Below are positions 13,856-20,834 of a stretch of 21,514 nucleotides of DNA, piece by piece (within the stretch, counting starts at the first letter, position 1; each line of letters starts with the position of its first letter). Location of the stretch: contig JAEOUL010000255.1 in assembly GCA_016839345.1 (NCBI GenBank), positions 1 through 21,514 on the forward strand, in the 5' to 3' direction. This DNA comes from Candidatus Thorarchaeota archaeon (GTDB lineage Archaea; Asgardarchaeota; Thorarchaeia; Thorarchaeales; Thorarchaeaceae). The translations under genes were made by a program, and so were the position numbers. The notes beneath the pieces are model-generated. The model ran no database searches. It was not told the DNA's origin and saw only the letters and a program-made list of their open reading frames with translations.

Positions 13856-14380
13856 TTGGGTCAAGGTCTAGGCACGCTATTAGGTCTCATAACTGCATTT
13901 GCAATTACGTTCATAGTACTTACTTTTGGAACCTACATGCCCAACGATCTCATCTCAGGAATCATAGTTGATGACTTTCTGAGCTATAATGATCTTGAAA
14001 TACGACTTGCTGTGGTGGGTACAGTTCTGTATCCTTCCCCTGGCTTTCTGGGTACTCCCAGTCTAGGAGCGCTCGTCGATTATGGTGCTGAAGGTTGGAG
14101 TGTTCTCATGTTCCTTGCATGGGGAACTGGTGGACTTATCGCGGGACTAGCTGCAAAGGATTTCTTACCTGGTGTGATGGCTGCAGTTATTGCTGCTGTT
14201 ATCGGTGCTTTTCTGACATGGTTGTTATTCTTCATGATATCACCCGCTTTCAATATCACAGCAATTTTTCAACCAGCGTCAATGTATCTTATGCAAGCTG
14301 CACTTGAGGGTACAATTTACCCCGCAATCGCGTGTACAATTGGTGGACTTCTTGGTGGCGGAATATCTCGGGATCGCTAG
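13856..14380 (+). CDS. Unknown four-helix membrane protein
   Basis: A 174-aa integral membrane protein with helices at about 3-25, 80-97, 103-128 and 145-170. It is glycine-rich (G-T-G-G-L-I-A-G-L-A-A-K; G-G-L-L-G-G-G-I), suggesting tight helix packing. About 50 residues between helices 1 and 2 would face outside. No known family. The start is TTG 13856, fixed by GGAGG 7 nt upstream. It converges on another small membrane-protein gene, and both stop codons are formed by one CTAG. Its position between the two Roadblock/V4R modules makes a membrane anchor for them conceivable, but there is no direct evidence. Confidence 0.65.
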   Translation: MGQGLGTLLGLITAFAITFIVLTFGTYMPNDLISGIIVDDFLSYNDLEIRLAVVGTVLYPSPGFLGTPSLGALVDYGAEGWSVLMFLAWGTGGLIAGLAAKDFLPGVMAAVIAAVIGAFLTWLLFFMISPAFNITAIFQPASMYLMQAALEGTIYPAIACTIGGLLGGGISRDR

Positions 14381-14943
14381 TTCTGGTTTAATTGTTTACC
14401 ACATTCAGAACATATCATTGGTCTAGATTTGAAGACAGCCCCACATTCACAGATAGTTTCAATCTTTTCAGGAATTGGTTGTTCAGTTTCTCTCTGTAGA
14501 CTGCGAATTACTACTGCACTGGGAAGAGCTGAAGGAAGTGCAAGCAGTGAAGCAATCAAGGAGGTAGTGAAGTGATAGAGCAAACCAATATTTCTACTAG
14601 GATCTGTCCAAAATGAAGAATTAGCAGGGTCTAGAAGGAATGATGCTAGTGCAAATATAGAAAGGATTAGACCAACCCAAAGTGTAGAACGCAATGTATT
14701 CCATCCGACTTTCGAAAAAGGTCCAATGATAAGACCTACTACTATCCACGATACAGCGTAAACTAGAGTGAAACTAGGATTCAAAATTGATGAAAATGTG
14801 GATTGGAGTGCATAACTACCAGCTAAAAGAGGCCATGCTAGTCCAACCGGGCTAAGATAGATTGGTTGTACTAGTCCTAGAAAACCCACTATGATGTATG
14901 AGCCTACGATAACAGCTGCAAAACCACTCAGACTGTTTCTCAT
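14377..14943 (-). CDS. Membrane protein with C-terminal zinc ribbon
   Basis: A 188-aa protein with four to five membrane helices (about 7-28, 35-50, 58-78, 87-105, 120-145) and a cytoplasmic tail ending in C-E-C-G-A-V-F-K-S-R-P-M-I-C-S-E-C-G-K. This is a rubredoxin-like zinc-ribbon knuckle pair. No family with known function recognised. Membrane proteins of this build are common in archaea, where the zinc ribbon is thought to serve protein contacts. The gene is convergent with the previous membrane gene, sharing the CTAG stop, and divergent from the second Roadblock-like gene across 148 bp. Confidence 0.68.
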   Translation of the reverse strand: MRNSLSGFAAVIVGSYIIVGFLGLVQPIYLSPVGLAWPLLAGSYALQSTFSSILNPSFTLVYAVSWIVVGLIIGPFSKVGWNTLRSTLWVGLILSIFALASFLLDPANSSFWTDPSRNIGLLYHFTTSLIASLLALPSALPSAVVIRSLQRETEQPIPEKIETICECGAVFKSRPMICSECGKQLNQN

Positions 14944-15091
14944 TCTATTGATTCGACGGACACTCTCTCCTCTTAACAGTTATTGACAGTGAATTCGCAT
15001 AATTTATCATTCCATCACCACAATCCTTTTACGACGACTCTCAGAAGAAAGCGATGTACCGGTAGGTTATGGTCCGAATTGAGTCTGTGAG

Positions 15092-16120
15092 ATGGTAATT
15101 ATGGCAAAAGATTTGGAGCGAGCTCTTTCCAAACTGAGATTTGATGACCAAGTATTAGGTTACTCTCTTATGACAAAGGTTGGAAGACCATTTGTCAGTT
15201 TTGCGTTTCCTGATGAATTATTCCCACGAGTGAAAGATAGCATATCATTATACAAGACTGATTTACGACTCATGACAATTGATACTGATCGTGGATTGGT
15301 TGTTCTTTCACCAGTAGATGAAAACTGGATTCTCACAGTTCTTTATGTTCCAGAGCTCCAGCTTGGGCTAGCAATTGCAAAAACAAAGAATGTTTTGAGA
15401 TTGCTTGAAGGCATCGAGCTCCCACCACCTCCTGAGGAGTTTGAAGAATCTAGTGAATCTAATTTACAAGTTCTTGAGAGTATAGCTATTCAAGCCGCCT
15501 CTGTTGAATCCCCTGCAGTCCCCAAACCTACAACAACACCAATAGTTGAACCTATTCCAGAATCAACTATAGAAAAACCCATTGAAGAACCAGCTCCAAT
15601 TGAAGTCCAACCAGAACTCTCCCCAGATGACTTCAATGTCCAACCAAGCACAGTACCTGCTCGAGGATCTGCATATGCAGCAGCTCTATCTTTGGATTCA
15701 ACACTATATTCAGAAATGAAAACCCTCTATCGCAATTTTGGTTTTGATGTTCTCATGCTTGTTGACGGATCAAATAGTGTGGAGAAAATCGCAGATTCCA
15801 TGTTTCAGCCTAATAATAGAGTTATTGAGCTTCTAAAATGGGGTGCATCCAAAAAAATTATTGAAGTGCCTCAAGTGACTGAAGAAGATTATGAATCTGC
15901 AGCACAACCGAGTAAAATGGGTCGCTATGTTAAGTGCCCTCATTACGATGGAGATATGTCTAAAGTAGCAACCAACGATCAACTAATTATTAGGTTATGT
16001 GATGGCACTCGCACAACTGAACAGATTGCTGAAGAATTGAATATCCCCGTACCTAAGGTTGTACAATCTGTTGCTAAATATCGTAAATATGGACTCAAGT
16101 TGATTGGCAAAACAGTCTAG
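15092..16120 (+). CDS. Roadblock/LC7-like domain fused to two winged-helix-like domains (paralogue 2)
   Basis: A 342-aa paralogue of the 12101 product with the same domain order. The Roadblock-like domain (about 5-112) contains L-E-R-A-L-S-K-L-R-F-D-D, G-Y-S-L-M-T-K-V-G-R-P-F-V-S-F, W-I-L-T-V-L-Y and P-P-P-P at its end. A Pro/Glu/Ser linker (about 113-195) follows. The first helical domain contains L-M-L-V-D-G-S-N-S-V-E-K-I-A, and the second contains L-C-D-G-T-R-T-T-E-Q-I-A-E-E-L-N-I-P. No transmembrane segment. An in-frame ATG at 15101 would make the N terminus M-A-K-D-L-E-R, which aligns better with paralogue 1; neither start has a strong ribosome site. It is followed after 23 bp by V4R/Bet3-like protein B, repeating the order seen at 12101-13747. 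Confidence 0.72.
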   Translation: MVIMAKDLERALSKLRFDDQVLGYSLMTKVGRPFVSFAFPDELFPRVKDSISLYKTDLRLMTIDTDRGLVVLSPVDENWILTVLYVPELQLGLAIAKTKNVLRLLEGIELPPPPEEFEESSESNLQVLESIAIQAASVESPAVPKPTTTPIVEPIPESTIEKPIEEPAPIEVQPELSPDDFNVQPSTVPARGSAYAAALSLDSTLYSEMKTLYRNFGFDVLMLVDGSNSVEKIADSMFQPNNRVIELLKWGASKKIIEVPQVTEEDYESAAQPSKMGRYVKCPHYDGDMSKVATNDQLIIRLCDGTRTTEQIAEELNIPVPKVVQSVAKYRKYGLKLIGKTV

Positions 16121-16143
16121 TATGAAAAAGAGGATAGATCATT

Positions 16144-16617
16144 ATGCCTAAGATTAACAATCCCCTATTGATTAGCCTCTATTCTCACTATGTTGACAAG
16201 GTTCTTTCAGAAACAGAGAGCATTGAAGAGGCTAACCAGAAACTTAGAGATCTCGGACGTGAAATCGGTCAACAGGTCTATCTCAACACAGAGATTGTTG
16301 AAAAAGCAAAAGAAAGCGTGACAACTCGTGAAGACGTAGCAAAACTAATTGAGGTAGTTCATCGAGTGCTATATGATAAAAAGCCAAACGATGTTGACAT
16401 GAAAACAGCCAGAGGTTCAGTAAGAATCACTGATGACAGTTGTGTTTGGTGTCAAGAAGTAAATCTTGAGGGAATGCGTGGTTTTGGCTATTGTGAGGTA
16501 TTCAGTGGAATTCTTGAGTCTGTGCTTGAGTTCAAGGGTGTAGATGCGAAGGTTTTCCAAGAGATGAGTCGTGCCACTGGAGCTGATGCTTGTATTTGGA
16601 ATGTTCGTTTAGTTTAG
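16144..16617 (+). CDS. V4R/Bet3-like (TRAPP-fold) domain protein B
   Basis: A 157-aa relative of protein A. The helical N-terminal half contains N-Q-K-L-R-D-L-G-R-E-I-G-Q-Q-V-Y, equivalent to K-M-K-D-I-G-F-R-V-G-E-T in A. The C-terminal half contains C100-V-W-C103, Y-C117-x-V-F-S-G-I-L-E-S-V-L-E-F-K-G, and A-C150-I-W-N-V. One of the cysteines of A (C152) is a serine here. The spacing C-x2-C ... Y-C ... C-x-W is otherwise the same, which ties the two together as paralogues. GAGGA lies 11 nt upstream of the ATG. The gene is 23 bp behind the Roadblock-like gene, so a shared operon is very likely. Confidence 0.72.
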   Translation: MPKINNPLLISLYSHYVDKVLSETESIEEANQKLRDLGREIGQQVYLNTEIVEKAKESVTTREDVAKLIEVVHRVLYDKKPNDVDMKTARGSVRITDDSCVWCQEVNLEGMRGFGYCEVFSGILESVLEFKGVDAKVFQEMSRATGADACIWNVRLV

Positions 16618-16644
16618 TAATATCACAATAAAGCACTTAACAAG

Positions 16645-16666
16645 TATTTTTGATTATTCAAAAATA
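16645..16666. promoter_or_regulatory. Perfect 9-bp inverted repeat before the third V4R gene
   Basis: TATTTTTGA (16645-16653), four bases, then TCAAAAATA (16658-16666). It ends 14 bp before the ATG at 16681 and includes a T5 run. It could be a terminator for the upstream operon, an operator for the downstream gene, or an RNA hairpin near its ribosome site. Confidence 0.5.
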
Positions 16667-16680
16667 ACGGGGACTAGGAA

Positions 16681-17238
16681 ATGTCAGAATCAGAGAAAGT
16701 AATACCTTGGTGGCAAGGTCGCCGTCTAAAAGAACGCGAATTGATGCTTGCTTTTTTTGCAAAGACTTGGAATACAATTGGTAGCAGAATCGCTGTTATG
16801 TTTCCAGATAAAGTCCGCGACTTATACTACTCTGCAGGGCGTCTTGCAGGGCTAGAGGCTCAAAGAGAATACTTCAAAGTAGGAAAGCAAAAACCGCCGG
16901 GTGATTTCAAAGGCATAGTTGAATTCATCAAGATGACTCTAGAAACTCTTATCGTCCCATTTGGTGATATTAAAATCGCAAAGCTGTACAAGTTATGGTT
17001 GGATGAAGAAGCTATCATCGAAATCGATGACAATCCTTATGCCTCTGGATACCAAGCTGATGAGCCTTCTTGCTTCTTTTTGAAAGGGTTTATCGAAGCT
17101 GTCCTCGAGTACTTGACAGATTTCAATAGAATCGAGTATGAGAAATTGATAGTAATTGAAGACACGTGCCAATCCATTGGTGAAAAAACATGCACGTTTA
17201 AGATTACTATGACTTACCCAGCTCGTGGTCCATCATAG
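16681..17238 (+). CDS. V4R/Bet3-like domain protein C, divergent
   Basis: A 185-aa protein with a longer N-terminal region (W10-W-Q-G-R-R, then helices to about 105) and a C-terminal V4R-like half: C131-F-F-L-K-G-F-I-E-A-V-L-E-Y, then E160-D-T-C163-x3-G-E-K-T-C171-T-F-K-I. This last segment is the most typical V4R ending of the three (E-T-x-C-x3-G-x3-C-x-F). It lacks the first C-x-x-C pair and the Y-C cysteine of A and B, so metal binding would differ. A GGGGACTAGGAA segment precedes the ATG. It is separated from gene B by 63 bp containing the 9-bp inverted repeat, so it may have its own regulation. Confidence 0.65.
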   Translation: MSESEKVIPWWQGRRLKERELMLAFFAKTWNTIGSRIAVMFPDKVRDLYYSAGRLAGLEAQREYFKVGKQKPPGDFKGIVEFIKMTLETLIVPFGDIKIAKLYKLWLDEEAIIEIDDNPYASGYQADEPSCFFLKGFIEAVLEYLTDFNRIEYEKLIVIEDTCQSIGEKTCTFKITMTYPARGPS

Positions 17239-17315
17239 ATTATTAGTGCAAGTTTTCAACAAACTCAGTGCTTAACTACAAAACCATAATAGGGTTTGAT
17301 GGTGGTAGTACGTTC

Positions 17316-18122
17316 ATGAACAGACGATTCACCAAAAGAATATTCATTGGACTATCCCTTGTGCTTCTTACATGGGGTATCATTGGTGTAGTTCTAGCTA
17401 ATTCTGGTGTTGGTGAAATTGAGTCTGCAGCTATGGATCTTTCTCCTTCTCTGGATATAAATAGAGAATCTCTGGAAATATACTCATTCTTGATTTCCAG
17501 TGCCACAAGTGTCAATGTATCTGTAGACGTTCAGCTAACAACCTGGAATTCGGGTGGGACCAATATTGCATGGTCTAACTCAATGTACACTGCATTAGAA
17601 GTAGGCTTGTTTACACTAGCCATAGGTACTGTATCACTGGATAGAAGAGAAGATCGTCGTTTAATGAAGCTCCGTGACCGAATCATGTATGAGGTGACAA
17701 TAAATCCTGGTATTCATTTACGTGAGCTTCATAGAATAATTGGGTGTGCGATGGGAGCACTCCAATATCACCTAAAATTCCTAGAACAGGATGATCAAAT
17801 CGTTTCACTTCGCTCTGGTAATGTCAGACACCTATTCTCACCAGACTTCTCTTCTGATGAGAATGTGATGAAACTTGCCGCTATCGCTCGCAACCCTACT
17901 GTGGGATCAATTCTAATTGAATGCGCGAAAAATGGACGGACAACTCAGGCTGAGATTAGTAGAACACTAGAAGTAGACAAGAGTCTGATATCTTACTACA
18001 TTAGTGGTCTGCTGAAAGCTGATATTCTGCGTTCCATCAAAGTCTTTGGTCGCGAAAAACCAGTGATTCTGACTGATTGGGCTCGTTCAGCGATTGATGT
18101 TCAAGGCATTTTGGTACAATGA
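17316..18122 (+). CDS. Membrane-anchored transcriptional regulator with two winged helix-turn-helix domains
   Basis: About 268 aa. A basic start (M-N-R-R-F-T-K-R) leads into a membrane helix (9-28). About 60 residues outside the cell are rich in Ser, Asn and Val, and a second helix at about 90-108 follows. The cytoplasmic part has winged helices at about 118-180 (I-H-L-R-E-L-H-R-I-I-G-C ... G-A-L-Q-Y-H-L-K-F-L-E) and about 195-260 (T-Q-A-E-I-S-R-T-L-E-V-D-K-S-L-I-S-Y-Y-I-S-G-L-L). This arrangement suggests a one-component sensor that binds DNA from the membrane. The frame extends to a GTG at 17268, but ATG 17316 places the basic residues directly before the first helix. The ABC transporter genes follow after 64 bp and are the likely target. 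Confidence 0.75.
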   Translation: MNRRFTKRIFIGLSLVLLTWGIIGVVLANSGVGEIESAAMDLSPSLDINRESLEIYSFLISSATSVNVSVDVQLTTWNSGGTNIAWSNSMYTALEVGLFTLAIGTVSLDRREDRRLMKLRDRIMYEVTINPGIHLRELHRIIGCAMGALQYHLKFLEQDDQIVSLRSGNVRHLFSPDFSSDENVMKLAAIARNPTVGSILIECAKNGRTTQAEISRTLEVDKSLISYYISGLLKADILRSIKVFGREKPVILTDWARSAIDVQGILVQ

Positions 18123-18186
18123 TTGTTCGACCCCTATCCTTATCTTGGGAATAACATCATTCGCCATTACCCTGAGGCGGTCAAAA

Positions 18187-18939
18187 ATGGCTGATGATGA
18201 TTATCTTGATGCGATTGACTATACTAAAGACAACCTTGATGTTGAGGACTTATCCGAGATACGACATGCAGTCATGCTAAAGGATGTCTATCGAACCTAT
18301 AAAATTGGCAAGGAAGAGATTGTGGCTTTAAAGGGAGTGTCTATTGTAATCGACCAAGGTGATTATGTGGTCATTTCTGGAAAATCTGGCTCCGGTAAAA
18401 CAACCATGCTGAACATCATTGGAGCTATCGATATAGCGACTTCAGGTCGTGTGTTCGTCATGGATGTACCAATCAATGATTATGATGAATCATTTAGATC
18501 AACCTTCAGACTTGACAATACAGGATTCATCTTTCAGAGTTACAATCTTGTTTCAACACTGACCGCGGTTGAAAATGTCATGTTTCCAATGCAACTCTCT
18601 TCGAAGAGTCAATCTGAATTGAGAGAGGAGGCTATCAGATTACTGGAGGATGTTGAGATGGGTCATAGAATAGATCACCTTCCTTGGCAGCTTAGTTCGG
18701 GTGAGCAACAGAGGGTTGCCATTGCACGCGCTATGGCAAATGATCCTCCAATCATCTTGGCAGATGAACCAACAGCTAATCTCGATGGTGATAGTGGACA
18801 AATGATTCGAGATTTGCTAGCAAAGTTGAACGAACAAGGGAAGACTGTGATTGTGATGACCCATGATGAAGGTATTATCAATAGAGAAGAAGTACGTCAT
18901 TTCATTATGGAAAATGGAGAGTTAAATCAGAATGTCTGA
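18187..18939 (+). CDS. ABC transporter ATP-binding protein, LolD/MacB type
   Basis: A 250-aa nucleotide-binding subunit. Walker A is G65-K-S-G-S-G-K-T-T, with the Q-loop F-Q-S-Y-N-L, signature L-S-S-G-E-Q-Q-R-V-A-I-A-R-A, Walker B I-I-L-A-D-E-P-T-A-N-L-D, and H-loop M-T-H-D. A-D-E-P-T-A-N-L-D and V-A-L-K-G-V place it in the LolD/MacB/FtsE class, which works with FtsX-like permeases. About 28 acidic residues precede the usual start of the domain. The frame opens at 18094 inside the upstream gene. ATG 18187 is preferred because GAGGCGG lies 8 nt upstream. The permease gene overlaps its 3' end by 8 bp, so the two are translationally coupled. Confidence 0.93.
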   Translation: MADDDYLDAIDYTKDNLDVEDLSEIRHAVMLKDVYRTYKIGKEEIVALKGVSIVIDQGDYVVISGKSGSGKTTMLNIIGAIDIATSGRVFVMDVPINDYDESFRSTFRLDNTGFIFQSYNLVSTLTAVENVMFPMQLSSKSQSELREEAIRLLEDVEMGHRIDHLPWQLSSGEQQRVAIARAMANDPPIILADEPTANLDGDSGQMIRDLLAKLNEQGKTVIVMTHDEGIINREEVRHFIMENGELNQNV

Positions 18940-20785
18940 GCATCAGGTCTACGCATCAAAAGACCTCAAACGGCGTCCATTTCGGACAACTCTCACATTG
19001 TTCTCTTTGACAAGTGCTGTGACTGCTACTACATTCGTCTTCCTGTTTGGAAATGTCCTTCTCGATGTGACTTCCTTTGCTGTTGCCAATGCAGTGTCAA
19101 CTTCATTTGGAACATTCTTCTCAACCTTTGTTTGGACTATTCTCCTCCTAGTTTTTCTACTCGGTGTGATTGTTGTATCTACTACGGTATCTCTCGAAAT
19201 GGTGACTCGACGCCGTGATATTGGCCTCATGAAAGCGATTGGCACACTCCTCGATACAATCTTTGACTTCTTCATGGCTCAATCAGTAATTATTCTCCTT
19301 GCGAGTATCCTTCTTGGTCTTTCCTTTGGAACAGGGCTCTATCTTCTTGGGATGATTTGGTTGAGTAATGTTGTACCTGGTATGGTCCTCTCTGGGGTTT
19401 TTCCCTATCTACAGATTGCTATACTAGCTGTAGCTCTTATCTTTGCGGGATATTTCTCAGCTCAGAAGCCAATTTACGACACCGTTCAAGAACCACCTTC
19501 ACTTGCACTAAACCCTGAGGTTGGTACCAAAGTCAGAGCTGCTGGATATCTAGACAACCTTGGACTATCCTTTCGAATAGCAACAAAAGGGAGTGGAAGG
19601 CGGATGAAAGGCACTCGTAGAACCATCCTCTCCTTATTCCTGAGCTTTACAATTGCATCTCTACTTTGGATTGGTGGGGGGGTAGTTCACACAACATCAA
19701 ATGATTATGTGTCTCGTTCAATGGGGGAAAATGTCGTAGCAATCGGGAGTCCTGAACTATTGGATCAATACTATGATGCATATTCACTGTACGGCTCACC
19801 ACTCAATGCAACTTTCAATTATGTACAAGGCTCAAATATGATACCTGATGCATTGGTTACGGATCTTGAGGATGTATTAGGAGTAAACGATGTTGAGTCC
19901 CGTCTTGTAGTATACTCCTCAATAGAAGAGCTGCCCGCCATTATTTGGAACGAGGAATTGGAGCAGTATGAACGCATTGGGCTTGATCGAGTTTCATCAG
20001 CAGCTCTTGTTGGGGTTGATTGGGATGATACGATCTCCGATTGGTACTACGAAGGCCGGAGAATTGATGCAACCAATCAAGTTTGGATTGGTGGTAAGAT
20101 GGCAAGTGATTTCTTTGTAGACCCACTTGTCCAAAATTTGGGTGTTTTGGGTTCTTCCCTTGAGATTAAAGCTCAAGCATTTGACATTCTCAATGGAGGA
20201 ATGATGGCAATCATGGACCTCTCTTTACTGCAATCATTCTGGGGTGTTTCAGGTGCAAACCTGGCTTTGGTTCAGCTTGAAGAATATGACGAATCTATCA
20301 TTACGCAACTCCAATCATTAGCGATCACATATGGATTCGATATCTATCGACAGCAAGAAGTATTGGAAGAAAACTTGGGAGCAATTTCAGCTATCTGGGC
20401 TCTTCTTAGTCCACTGGCTATTGTAACATTGATTAGTGCGTTTCTAAGTCTGATGAACTATCTGCTAGTTTCAGTATTTGGAAGACTAAGAGACTATATT
20501 ATAATGCGTTCAATAGGTGCGAAACCTTCATTCATTGCGAAGGTTATGATTGCTGAGGGTTTAGAAATGGGGCTCAGAGCAGGGATTCCCGCCCTAATTG
20601 TTGCCACATTTCTTAGTATCTATGCATTGATACCTGAGGCAGCTGTTTCATCGATTGCCTATCTCCCTCTCACTATTGGAACCGTCTTCATTGCAATGCT
20701 GGCTGTTGTTATTTTAGCTTCAATCCCAACATACGTATTCTTCGCTACAAGAAATGACCTCATAGTATCTGAATTCTCATCTTGA
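18932..20785 (+). CDS. FtsX-like ABC transporter permease
   Basis: A 617-aa permease with two FtsX-type halves. The first half has helices at about 18-45, 60-85, 105-135 and 150-180, including E-M-V-T-R-R-R-D-I-G-L-M-K-A-I-G, the coupling segment of FtsX/MacB permeases. A further helix at about 230-250 is followed by an extracellular domain of roughly 200 residues. The C-terminal half has three helices with R-L-R-D-Y-I-I-M-R-S-I-G-A-K as the second coupling segment. This is the architecture of complexes that move lipids, lipoproteins, peptides or drugs or that act mechanically outside the cell. The start overlaps the ATPase stop by 8 bp (ATGTCTGA). Substrate unknown. Confidence 0.92.
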   Translation: MSEHQVYASKDLKRRPFRTTLTLFSLTSAVTATTFVFLFGNVLLDVTSFAVANAVSTSFGTFFSTFVWTILLLVFLLGVIVVSTTVSLEMVTRRRDIGLMKAIGTLLDTIFDFFMAQSVIILLASILLGLSFGTGLYLLGMIWLSNVVPGMVLSGVFPYLQIAILAVALIFAGYFSAQKPIYDTVQEPPSLALNPEVGTKVRAAGYLDNLGLSFRIATKGSGRRMKGTRRTILSLFLSFTIASLLWIGGGVVHTTSNDYVSRSMGENVVAIGSPELLDQYYDAYSLYGSPLNATFNYVQGSNMIPDALVTDLEDVLGVNDVESRLVVYSSIEELPAIIWNEELEQYERIGLDRVSSAALVGVDWDDTISDWYYEGRRIDATNQVWIGGKMASDFFVDPLVQNLGVLGSSLEIKAQAFDILNGGMMAIMDLSLLQSFWGVSGANLALVQLEEYDESIITQLQSLAITYGFDIYRQQEVLEENLGAISAIWALLSPLAIVTLISAFLSLMNYLLVSVFGRLRDYIIMRSIGAKPSFIAKVMIAEGLEMGLRAGIPALIVATFLSIYALIPEAAVSSIAYLPLTIGTVFIAMLAVVILASIPTYVFFATRNDLIVSEFSS

Positions 20786-20834
20786 GGATAATGTTCTTTA
20801 GTGTCCAGCCTCGGGGATACCTGAGGAGTGATTG

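Noticed and set aside
18949..19275. Minus-strand 108-aa basic frame opposite the permease gene
   Set aside because: Composition (Arg/Thr-rich) is what is expected from the complement of a hydrophobic coding sequence.
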